DNA from: Tretioscincus oriximinensis
Lineage: Eukaryota; Chordata; Lepidosauria; Squamata; Gymnophthalmidae
Reading direction: 5' to 3'
DNA: 64,000 bases
Assembly (NCBI GenBank): GCA_022410635.1
Contig: JAJVDF010000029.1
Location: 2,849,720 to 2,913,719, forward strand
Below the pieces are notes generated by a model. The model ran no database searches, had not been told where the DNA came from, and saw nothing but the letters and a program-made list of their open reading frames with translations. Shown here piece after piece: positions 9,985 to 20,027 of the stretch (position 1 is the stretch's first letter; each line of letters begins with the position of its first letter). Made by a program: the position numbers and the translations under genes.

Positions 9985-10999
9985 CATCCACATGCATAAG
10001 GCCGTGGATTGCAGGTTCCTATTCTAGGATACACTCTTGAATAAGACCTACTACAGAAAGGGCCTTGATTTCTAAGTTGTATCCTGTGTCAATATCCTAT
10101 TTTCATGACTCTGCAGTAGGCTGTGCTACTCTTAGTTTAAAATTACATATGCATGTTTGTGGTTCTTTTCGCCTGATATTTCAAGGTTGTTTTTTTTTGT
10201 TTCTTAGGCTATTAAACTATTATTAGCTGTTAATTTTTTGTTTTATCATAGAGAGACATTTGTTCTAAAACACAGCTATAAAATCCATTAAGTAAATTCA
10301 TGGACTGACATGAGTTAGAAAAAAAGTGAAAAAAATATACACCAAAGGAAGGAGGGAAGGAGTAGAGTGTCAGACCAGGAATGTAACTAGACTCCATAGC
10401 ATTCAACACAAAGGGATACTGTGCTCTTTCTAACTTGATAGCAGGTATCAGGACGTAGGGGATGGGTGTTTTCCAACTTCCAGCATGTTCATAACCTCAA
10501 TCAAGGACATAAAATCATGCCAGGAGAAAAAGCATCAGCAGGCACAACTCCAGCATTCTCTCAGTGCTCAGGAACCCTTGTCTTTCCCCATTTGCCCCTA
10601 TAGTTGTGGCAGGAGTCACCACCAACATCACACATGAAAAGGAGCTGCCGCAATGGAGGAGAAGAGTAGACACAAAAAACAAAAAGGTGAAAAAACCAGT
10701 TTTAAAATGGTTTTCAGTACGCTGATTGCCAATAGTGCAAAGACTTGAGTCCTTTTTGCACAAATCCTTTTATGCTCCGATGTGCCAGAATGTCATCTGG
10801 ACAGGGGCCATTCCTTCCTGGAATGGAATAAGCCTACCACAGAAAGAGTATTAATACTCTTTCCCAGCTGAGAACATAAATTTTGCATGCGTGAAAATGA
10901 AATTATGAAGGTACAAATGCATTTTACTTATCTAAGTGATGTACTACAAAAATGATAAAATAGATAAAGCATTCTAACACACTTTTTCCCCCCAATTAG
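9985..10999. other. TCTE1 intron 1, remainder
   Basis: Intronic sequence. The stretch 9985-10065 resembles the fold-back family at 8735-8870 (cctattctaggatacactct, gaataagacctactacagaa). The rest shows nothing beyond AT-rich sequence; the 82-residue minus-strand frame at 10515-10763 has no recognised domain. A pyrimidine run and the acceptor cccccaattag precede exon 2. Confidence 0.5.
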
Positions 11000-11565
11000 A
11001 ACATCCTATTTTAAATAGCCTCCTCCCTGAGCACCAAAAGAAAGTACAGAGCAAGCTCTCCACAAGTCTTCCTCTTACTGTGACAGCGAACCTGATCAGT
11101 GACGAAGGCTACTGGAAAAGATGCTGCACTGAGCGGTGGACAGTGTGTGATGTGACCCGCTATGGAGACAGCTGGAAACGGATGTTTTTTGAACGTCANT
11201 TGGAGAACATCTTAAAGTACTATGTTCCAAATACCACTAACCCCAACCAAGTTCTGGATCTCATCCCACTTTGTAAGGAATATGTGAAGAAAGTTGAAGT
11301 TGACCAGTTCCTTCCACCAGTGAAAATAGAGAAGAAGGAAGATGAAGATACGTCTGATAATGAAAGTGATTCGGGAATAGATGAAACTTCTGTAGACCAT
11401 TTCGATATGAGCATTCTTGTCCCCAAACTTTGTCATTTAGAGGAACTGCATCTAACTTACGGTGTGAAAGATTGTGGCATGAATTTTGAATGGAATCTTT
11501 TTGAGTTCACCTATCGGGACTGCTACAACCTTGCCAATTCATTTAAGAACTGTCCTACTCTAAAA
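11000..11565 (+). CDS. TCTE1: TCTE1/DRC5, coding exon 2
   Basis: Residues 62-250. The acceptor AG is at 10998-10999, and the first codon is completed with the last base of exon 1 to give Gln62. Visible family blocks are VTANLISDEGYWKRCC (residues 90-105), GDSWKRMFFER (118-127), a PNQVLDLIPLCKEYV segment, and VDQFLPPV (162-169). Next comes an acidic, serine-rich stretch (about 170-194, EKKEDEDTSDNESDSGIDE) that is probably a flexible linker. The end of the exon enters the LRR domain with LEELHLTYGVKDCGMNFEW. A single N at 11199 falls in the codon for residue 128, where either pyrimidine would give His, the residue expected in the family. Donor AAA|GTAATT, phase 0. Confidence 0.95.
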
Positions 11566-14500
11566 GTAATTGACAAAATAATTAGAAATTCTTAGCACAG
11601 AATGGTGGTTCCTGAAGGCCATGTCCTGATTAAACAGCTTTTTTAGTGCTTTACTATACTATTGCTTATATGGTTGCAATTAGTATAGTAATCTCTTGCT
11701 AAATATAAAAGCAGCCTTTTTCCAATGAAATGTTTTGGATATTCCAGGAGGATAGAGAAAATTAAACAACAGAAGTCTACTGGATAGCTACTCAAAAGCC
11801 TCCATAAAAACCAAGTCCCTCTCAGACTTCTGAAAGGTGGAACCATAACAAAGGCCTTTCCCTGTGATCTTAATATCCCAACAGCATTCCTTCAGATAAT
11901 TTAGCCCCCAAATAATTTGGTCATTGTATATAAAAATCAATTACAGTACTTGAATCTGACTTGTTAGTGAAAACAGCCATTGCAGATTTTTCAAGATTGG
12001 TGTGATGTGTTTCAGGCTAAAGATTTCCATCAGTGGTTATGCTGCTGCATTCTGAATTAGCTTTTGTTCCTGGACTATCTCCAAGATAGCTCCATATAGC
12101 TCATTCTAGAGGTTACCAGACCATGAAACATCTGATCAACTTTGTTGTTATGCAGAAAGGAACAAAATTTGCACTCAGAAATAAGCACTCTAAGATATTG
12201 CTACTGCTTAAGCTTCAAGTGGCAGCAGTGAATTCAGAAGCATGTACAGAACTTTTAAGATTTATCTGGAAATTCTGTAAGTTCCTATAGGAGTTTTGCT
12301 AACTGGCAAATCATAGAAGCCCCTCAATAGAAGTAGCATCATGGAAGTAGCACTATTGGGATTTGGTGTTCTTTTCATCTCGTTTGATATAGTGATTTCT
12401 ACAGTTAACTTGGTAGAAGTTTTGGGAAAATAGATGCATGTTGTATTACTCTTGAACGGCAAATCTCCAGATGTTCCAGAACATTAATTCCAGCGCTCAG
12501 TTTCCAGCCAGCTCTCACCAGGAGCAAGGAATACTGGAAGTTGTCCACAAACACTTGGAGGACCATACCACTTAACATTTTCTTTCTTCTCAATCTTTAA
12601 AATGACACAAGCTCCCCTTGGAGCTTCTGGTGTGAGCATATGTGTGAATACAGCTAGGAACAAGCTAGTTTGAAACTTGTGTGTGTTGAAGGTATGTATT
12701 GGTTCAGGTATGAAGGTAATTTTGTGCCAGAAGAGGGATAAATGTGAGTGTGCACATTTCATATTCTTTTTCTAAATATTCTGTCCTATACCTTAAGAAT
12801 CTCAGAGCAGATCACAGTAGAAGTTATAAATGGCTAAAATAGAATAGCTAAAAAATGGTGTCAGTGCTTGCATGTTGTTGCCTCAACCAAAGGCCAGGAT
12901 GAACAGCTGCATCTTTAACAGACATTTGAATATATAGCTTTTAAGTACCTATTGCACCCCCGAGGAGAGAGTATTCTATAACATGAGGGTTCCCATAGAG
13001 AATGGCCTCCCATGCATCNACCTCCCTTTGACTACTGAAGACAGTGGACCCATCAAGGGGACCTCACTGGAAGGTCTTTGGGTGCAGATCTCTAGGGATC
13101 TTGATCTAGAAGCTAAATGTCCCAGACTCTAGGGATTTGGAGAGAATAAGAAAGCATCCTGGGACAGTAACAAACAGACATCCAGGATGCAGTGGGATTG
13201 TCTCAAGCTGCTTTGCCTTGTACACAGAGAACAGCAGGTGCTATGATCTAATTTTCCATGACTTCACCTTATGTTTGATGAGTTTAATTGTATAGCTTCT
13301 TCGTCTTAACTTGATATCAGCTGGGCAAGAAATACAAGGCCAGAATGGTCTTGCTTAAACTGCCAGATGTTACTGAACTATAATTCCCTGAGACCGACGA
13401 GAAATGTAGTTCAACATTTGGAGGCCCACAGTTCAACCAGTCCAATTCCAACATCCTATTTAAAGCTGTTTATAGTCCTAAGCCTTAGAAAATCTTAAGA
13501 GAAAAACTCTCTGCTGTCTCAGCTGTAAGAAAAATGGGATCAAACCCAGCAAACTGTAATTTATTTCAAAGAAAAGACTAGATTAGACTTGGCATTTCTA
13601 GTTTTCTTAAAAATAACTAAAACACCATTGCCTTAAAGCAGTCTGGGGCCGCAGTGAGGCATAAGAACGTAAAAGGAGCCCTGCTGAAAGGGGCCAGAGC
13701 TCGTTTGTCCAGCACTCTGTCTCACACAGTGGCCCACCAATTGCACCTGGGCAATCAGAAGGCAAAATCGTCACCTATTCTCAATTCCCCGCAAATTGTA
13801 TTTCAGGAATACTACCTATTGCTCATCTTGGAAGCAGCATCAAAAGATTCATCCTAGTAGCTATTTATACTCTTGGTGCCCATAAGTCTAATCCTGTCTT
13901 AAAGCTATCCAGGCTGCCAACTGCCACCACCCTTTCTGGAAGTAAATTCCAAGGGGAGCAATTTCAATTAGGGTAAAGCTGATGATGACAATAAATAATG
14001 ATGGGAGACTTCGTCTTGGACCTTCCACCTAGTTTTGTCCTGAATGTGTCTGGTATTAAAACTTACTATTGTTTATCCCTCCAGAAAATGTCCTCATTTC
14101 TAATTTAGATGTCTCCATAGTAAAGTCATGGCAAAATGCATTTGCTGTTCTTTCCAGGATAGCCAAATTTAACTAAAAATTGGCCAGTAAACATCCCTAG
14201 AATTTTGAAGGATTTTTCTACAGGAAAGATAACTAGTTTGGCTAATTACCTGGACACCCTGGTTCTTGCAAAAAATATAGTGAAACCATCTTAGCGATAA
14301 TTTAATTTTGCAACTCCTTAACTATTCTGGGTTTCTTATCCATAACTAGTCTATGGCTTGAAAGGATTGTGTTGTATCTTGATGGTTGATCTAATCTAAA
14401 GGTCCCCAGCCTCTTGGTGCTACGTTTTATCACAGGAGGCCTTAACTGTGCTTAAACGTCAGTGAGGAAGAAATCTTTGATTCTAAACTCCCAAGAATTC

Positions 14501-14752
14501 TAAGGACAGAAGGAATTGCATGATGCCTGTATGCTGTGGACCTTCATATGAAACTTTGTAATTAAATTATACAATTTAGATGTCCTTTAAAATGCGTATA
14601 AACACGGTATGTGTGATTTCTTTCCCTAAATTTCAAATAAAGGAAGAGCCTGAGGCCCCTCACATTCAGTGGGATGTAAATAGTTTCTTAAATTTGGAGC
14701 CCATCTTAAATACCGTTGGAAGTTTTAAAATAAATCTTTCCTCATTTTGCAG
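11566..14752. other. TCTE1 intron 2
   Basis: A 3.2 kb intron between phase-0 junctions. Apart from the LINE fragment at 13640-13955 I see no gene or RNA. The frames at 11643-11846 and 12262-12762 are short and unrecognised. The acceptor is ctcattttgcag. Confidence 0.6.
13640..13955 (-). mobile_element. CR1/L2-type LINE 3' end (copy F, minus strand)
   Basis: The plus strand reads as the reverse complement of the LINE 3' UTR seen at 48.0 kb: cataagaacgtaaaaggagc, then ctctgtctcacacagtggcc, gcacctgggcaatcagaagg, tatttcaggaatactaccta, and the ggaagtaaattccaagg end of the ORF. Truncated at its 5' end. It is the only one of the six copies of this family found here in minus orientation. Confidence 0.75.
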
Positions 14753-15202
14753 GTCTTCAAACTCACTCGTAGCAAACTGGAAGACGAGAAGGCCCGGATA
14801 TTGATTCATCATCTCCTGGATCATCCTTCACTAAAAGAACTAGATTTCTCACACAATTTGATTGCAGACCGAGGGGCGCGAGCGATTGGCAAACTTATGA
14901 ACTACAGCAAGCTGGAAATCCTTAACCTCTGTGATAACAGGATCCGGGCTCAAGGAGGTCAAGCTATTGCTCATGCTTTGTCGAAGAATGGCACTGTTAC
15001 TTCTTTAAACTTGCGCCTCAATTGCATTGAGGATGAAGGAGGTCAAGCTATCTGCCATGCCCTTTTGATAAACAACACTTTGACAACTCTTAACCTGGGC
15101 AGCAATGAGTTGTCAGAGCCAACAGCCACGCTTTTCTCTCAGGTTTTGGCTCTCAACACAGCTCTGACTCACGTCTACTTCTCCTGCAACCATATTGGCC
15201 TG
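14753..15202 (+). CDS. TCTE1: TCTE1/DRC5, coding exon 3 (leucine-rich repeats)
   Basis: Residues 251-400, exactly 150 codons between phase-0 junctions. It encodes a run of ribonuclease-inhibitor-type LRRs: LKELDFSHNLI (278-288), LEILNLCDNRI (304-314), VTSLNLRLNCI (332-342), LTTLNLGSNEL (360-370) and LTHVYFSCNHI (388-398). Each is separated by a helix such as GGQAIAHAL or GGQAICHAL. The LRR solenoid is the likely docking surface for other regulatory-complex subunits; that is family knowledge, not visible here. Donor CTG|GTATGC. Reading on past 15202 into the intron gives a spurious short extension and a stop. Confidence 0.96.
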
Positions 15203-17887
15203 GTATGCCGCCTTCTTTTCTAAAATAGGATTTAAATATATAGATTATTGCTGTTTTGAATATTTAGATTAGCTTAAGTGGGTCCACTCTTCTACGGAAG
15301 ACTGAAACTAAGAGATAGTTAATTCACAATGAATTTTGGGAAAAGATGAAGCTTGGTTTGGTCTACTGAGATAAGACTGATTATGACAGAGCAACTGATT
15401 TAACAGGCATGCATTTAACATTCCATTTCTTATTTAAAGCCTCAAGCAGGTCATGTGTGATTAAGGGATACGCTATTCTCAAGAAGGGAAGTAGTCCTTC
15501 TGCTTAGCTAGGTTTTGGAATAGAATTTTGTGTTCAGTTCTAGAGTCCACCCGATCACAAAAGTGCAAGTGATCATTTTATTTATGAAATTGGGGCGAAC
15601 TAGAATGCCTAGTGAAAGACAACAAAATTGGTATTATTGGCATAACTGAAACTTGGATGAACTGATGAAAACCAATGGGACTCAGTGAGCCCAGATTACA
15701 AATTGTGCAGGAAAGGGCGAACTGGAAGTGGTGTAACCTTTGCCGTTAAAGAAGAGATAGAATTATATGAATTGGAATTTCTAGGTAAAACAGACCCATC
15801 CACAGAAGCGTTATGAGTANGATTACCAGGCCAGAAAAAGTTAATTAGAAGTATGTTTTTGGCTTCCTAACCAAACTTCTGAAGGAGCCACTCGCCTGGA
15901 ACACAAGGTCACAGAGACGTCCAAAAGGGAAGGGTAGACATAATTGGGCTTCCCCACATAGATTGGATGAACTCTTGTTCAACACACAAAAGAGACAAAA
16001 TTCTTAAACACGTTAATTTATTGCTCCCTAGGTCAGATGGGTGTAGTACCTATCAGGGGCAAGGGATTCCTGGATTTAGTCTAAATAATGTACAGCATCT
16101 GGTACAAGATGTCACTGTAACAGATCCTATAGAAACCATTATTACAGTGCAATACCTTTCAACTTAAAAGTGGATAAGAAGTTAACAATGCGTTCTAATG
16201 CAGGGACCCTAAACTTTAAAAGGTGATCTGAATGAAGTGTATCGAATTATGCATGGGATGGACAAAGTGAATAGAAAAAAATTATTTTCCTCTATCACAC
16301 AACATTAGAACCAGGGGGCTTTCCTTGAAGATGATGGGTAGAAGAGTTAGGAACAGTCAAGGAAAGGAACACCCCATTATCATACTTACCTGTGGGGTGG
16401 TGTTCCTGGATCTAAGAGGTAAGTCATGCCCTTACAGTGGGTAATTCACCCAGAGGGTGACTGGTATGTGGAATTTACTTCCAGAATAGCTAGCAACTTG
16501 GATAGCATTAAGATAGGATTAGACAAATTCATGGAAGACAAGTGTATCAATTNCTATTAGGGTGGATCTCTTGATGCTGCCTCTGGGATGGAGCAACAGG
16601 CAGGATTCCTGACATACCATTTACAGGGAGTCTCTTCTGCTTGAGACACCCAGATGAAATTGGTGAGCCATTTGAGACAAAATGCTGGACTAGATGGGCT
16701 GTGGCCTGATTCAGCAGGGCTCCTCTTATGTTCTTCCCTCTGGCGCCACAGGATCTTTGCAGAAAAGCTGAACCTAATGTGTGAAGATTAGAAAAATACA
16801 ATTTTGTTATATCAGGGATGGTTAGAAAAGGAACTGAGAATAAAACTGTCAGTTCTATAATGTTCTTAAGAGAAACTAAGCAAACAGTTTGGTCCCCATA
16901 TATGAAGGAGGTTACAGCATGTGGCAGCACAATGAAAGGTCTGGATCAGCTTTTATATGAGGTTAGGTGCAGCATTGAGGCCTTTTCATTTTAGAAGAAA
17001 CTTCATTGTATTTTAAGTATGTTCTAATTGCATATATTTTGTATAATTCACCCTTGGTTGTTCATCTTTTCTTTACAAGTAACCTTTCAGATATAATTAT
17101 GACTTTCTCTGTTTTCTATCACTTTAATGAGGAAGTAGAAAGATGTTGCTGCCATCCATTTCCATAATAGAAAGCATTTAAAGATGTAACCATTTTATTC
17201 TGGATACAGAATTTCTAGCAAAAGACCCACATATAAGATACTTCAATAAAAAGATGAGCAGTGTGAGCTTTTGTAGACAAACCTGCTTCAGAGGTCTTAA
17301 GCATAATGCATTCATTTTTTGTGAGTGTTTGGCATTAGGTAGCAGGACTGCCCCGCTTCTTTACTCAGAACTTGGAAAAAATACAGTCAGACAAATCTGT
17401 CTTATCTCTAGTATTTCTGAAATGCAGTTCAAAAGGAATAAGAACCAATCCTATGACAAATAGTTCATTCCCGTGTTTTTAATGGAACATTTGAACTTAA
17501 ATTATTTAAATTCAGACGGTAGTCAAAGATGAGGCTGGATTAAACAGCAAAGCCAAATTGATAGACTGGATACAGTCTTTCCAAGAAACAATTTGAAGAA
17601 CGTCACTTCCACCCAAACAGGAAGAAATCAAAAGAAGTTCAGTTTGCCCTTATGCAGTGTTTTATTATTATTTAGGATTAGCTGAGATCTCGTGGTATAT
17701 TGTGGGGAAAGGCGTATATTTTTTTCTTTGCCCTTCCTTATTATATTAATTGAAAGCTAGCCAAAATACTGTAAGACAAGGGTGCTCCAAAATTAAAGAA
17801 CATCAGTGGGTGAGGTGAATGCCTATGCTTATGCTTTTCCTTATGTCTCCTCATGTTTGACCTTCAGACTAGTTTTATTATTTCCAG
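15203..17887. other. TCTE1 intron 3
   Basis: A 2.7 kb intron occupied in large part by LINE debris (15590-16740). From 16741 to 17880 there is AT-rich sequence with no recognised gene or RNA. The acceptor tattatttccag precedes exon 4. Confidence 0.6.
15590..16740 (+). mobile_element. CR1/L2-type LINE, internally deleted (copy B)
   Basis: The 5' part (about 15590-15790) encodes broken pieces of an apurinic-type endonuclease domain, including a GIITETW-like block followed by a SPDYKLCRKGR-like segment and a VTFAVKEE block. After a degraded middle, the C-terminal reverse-transcriptase tail appears from about 16216 (DLNEVYRIMHGMDKVNR). The standard 3' UTR ends with ggctcctcttatgttctt near 16736. 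Stops, frameshifts and an inserted segment at about 16365-16441 show it is dead. Confidence 0.7.
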
Positions 17888-18046
17888 GATGGAGGAAAAC
17901 AGCTGCTTGAAGGCATGTCTGATAACAAGACCGTCGTAGAATTTGACCTGAGGCTGGCTGAAGTGGGGCAGGAGAGTGAATACCTCATAAATCAGGCAAT
18001 AAAGGCCAACCAGGAACTAGCGCGTCTCAAGCACTTAAGCTCATAG
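17888..18046 (+). CDS. TCTE1: TCTE1/DRC5, terminal coding exon
   Basis: Residues 401-452 followed by TAG at 18044-18046. It completes the last LRR helix (DGGKQLLEGM), then the conserved C-terminal run VEFDLRLAEVGQESEY, INQAIKANQELARLK. The phase-0 acceptor follows a tttccag tract. Reading frame and composition match the earlier exons, so the model is complete. Confidence 0.95.
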   Translation, partial: DGGKQLLEGMSDNKTVVEFDLRLAEVGQESEYLINQAIKANQELARLKHLSS

Positions 18047-18680
18047 CATCTTGAAGAAAAACATATTGCACAGCACTTTCTCTATTTTGTCTTTTAATCN
18101 TATCATTTGATTAAATGCCTACTGTTAACTAAATTTTGGTCAGAAACTCATTTTCCTGCTTCTTTAAAAGAAACAAATATTAACAATAATAGTAAAACAA
18201 GTCCACAAGAGATTAAATATCATCCTCACCATTACATAAATACATAAAGGAGGAGCCAGTTTGATGTAACGTTGGACTCTTCTCTGTAAGTCTCCTGTTT
18301 TGATTCCACACTCCTTCATGAAGCCAACTTGGTGACCTTGGGCCACTCAGTTCTTTAGAAATTTCTCACAGGGTGTGTGTTGTAGAGAAAGCAACAAAAG
18401 CTATGTACACTGCCATTTGCTGAAAGCAGTGTTACAAACAATATTATAAAGTGATCAGCTGCAGAAAACTGTTACAAAAAATTATTGTCCTGCTTCCCAG
18501 ATGGCATTGGCCTCGTTCATTTCATTGCCATGAAGTGTTTGACAAGTCTCCGTCTCATGCCTTACTGTAATACTTGTGTTGTGCAAATGAACCTTCCTTC
18601 CGTTGTTTTGCTTTTTCAGGCTTAAAACTGTGTATTTGTGGTAGGCCTGTTCCATGTTACTGGTTACAAAGACTAATAAA
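18047..18680 (+). other. TCTE1: Candidate TCTE1 3' UTR with two possible poly(A) signals
   Basis: ATTAAA at 18110-18115 would give a short 3' UTR of about 80-90 bp. An AATAAA at about 18675-18680 is a later alternative, which would place a SINE in the UTR. The sequence alone does not decide. Confidence 0.4.
18245..18440 (+). repeat. tRNA-headed squamate SINE
   Basis: Carries the degenerate tRNA-like head (ccagtttgatgtaacgttgg, ctgttttgattccacactcc), then the gaagccaacttggtgacctt and gggtgtgtgttgtagagaaa body shared with 25797-26050. The 3' tail is truncated. The A- and B-box regions are diverged, so it is probably inactive. Confidence 0.7.
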
Positions 18681-19311
18681 CGAAAACTGATGTAAAGGGA
18701 CTATATAAGGCATAAACAAACAACAATCCAGTTCTGATACAATCCTTTTGACAGATATCTGATTCTTTAAATAGAGAAAAAATGTTATGCAACTTTTTGA
18801 GATATTTTTGCACTTTCTTTTGCCCTTGGTCCCTATCATCTCCCATAATCAGAATCAGGGCTTGCCAAGGGTAATGTCAAGTGAAATAGATTTTCAAAAA
18901 ATGAAAATAAAGAGAAAACTGTTTGCACCACTTTGTAAGGCACTGCAAAATTTAGTCTGAATTCGCTATTTCCAGGCTGACCAAGCTCTGTCATGAAAAT
19001 GAAAGCAGGGAGCTGTCCAAATTATCTTAGTGCTGAAATGTACATAGGCTGTTTCTAGCACAGATTTACTTACCTCTACATCTGGCGGTTTGGGTGTTCA
19101 GTTGTCAAGTTGCAAACTTCTCAGGATCAGCCAAGCGCTAACATCCTCTTTCTTTTGTGGTTTTTCATGTGTTTTAAGGAATTCCTGGCAGGGCAACCTC
19201 CCAAAGTCCAAAAATTTAGGTAAATGGAGCTATAGCAGGAAACCCAACATTATGTCTGTATTTTCTGTGATAGTTTTATGTTTTTTGTGGAAATAATCAC
19301 CTTCATAACCA
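18681..19311. other. Intergenic, no feature recognised
   Basis: AT-rich sequence between the TCTE1 end and the mariner fossil. No exon, RNA or clear repeat is seen. Confidence 0.4.
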
Positions 19312-20027
19312 TTAATGAAGCACAGGACAGGTACATTATTGTGACAGAGCTGCTAATTTCCAGCTGCCCACAGGCCCGGTTGTTTACACCTCGTATTTAT
19401 TTATTTACATTTCTATATCGCCCTATACCCGAAGGTCTCAGGGCAGTTCACAGTCTTTTTAAAAAACAGCTGCATCTAAGAGTAGGAAAGGTCAGCAGTT
19501 TTATCTGCCAAAGGCCAGGCCAAAGCAGCATAAAGATGATGCAGAACCTCTTGGTAGGACCCCTTGGTGATAGTTGTGCTGCGTGANGTGTACTCCTTAT
19601 GAACTACACCACTGGAGCCAAAGAAGATGGTCAGCATGGCTTTGACATTGCCGTGGACCTTGCTTTCTTTTTTAGCCCTCAGCTGCACCTGTGGGCAGCT
19701 GGAAATTTGCAGCTCCATCACAGTAATGCACCTGTCATCACAGTAATGCACATTAAAGCTTGATAGAGTTTCCTGACCAAACCCAACACACCTGTGCTTT
19801 GTCAGCCTCCCTATTCTCCCCATATGACTCCATGTGACTTCTGGCTGTTCTCCAAGCTAAAAACGCCCCTGAAAGGGACCAGATTTCAGTCTAGAGAGAT
19901 CATGCGGAATGCGATGGACCAGCCGCACACCGTCTCAAAAGAGGCGCTTCAGTGCTGCTTCCAACAGTGGCAGAACCACTGGGAGAAGTGTGTGGCTGCC
20001 CAAGGGGACTACTTTGAAGGAGATTAG
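19312..20027. pseudogene. Mariner-type transposase fossil with an internal inversion
   Basis: Two pieces of one transposase lie back to back. On the plus strand, about 19708-20027 encodes the catalytic and C-terminal part: an LHHSNAP block (LHHDN in intact relatives), REFLTK-like residues, PPYSPHMTPCDFWLF, KLKTPLKGTRFQSRE and the terminal GDYFEGD. On the minus strand, 19700-19515 encodes the segment that should precede it: KVHGNVKAMLTIFFGSSGVV, HKEY, and ITKGSYQEVLHHL. A third piece at about 19333-19375 is an inverted near-copy of 19685-19720. A SINE-type tail at 19396-19475 interrupts the left side. The catalytic Asp is replaced by Ser and an N lies in the frame. It encodes no functional enzyme. 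Confidence 0.75.
19396..19475 (-). repeat. SINE/LINE 3' tail, minus strand
   Basis: The sequence tatttatttacatttctata, then cgccctatacccgaaggtct and cagggcagttcacag, is the reverse complement of the common squamate retroposon 3' end (ctgtgaactgccctgag to atagggcg, then an ATTT-rich tail). It is inserted within the mariner debris. Confidence 0.65.
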
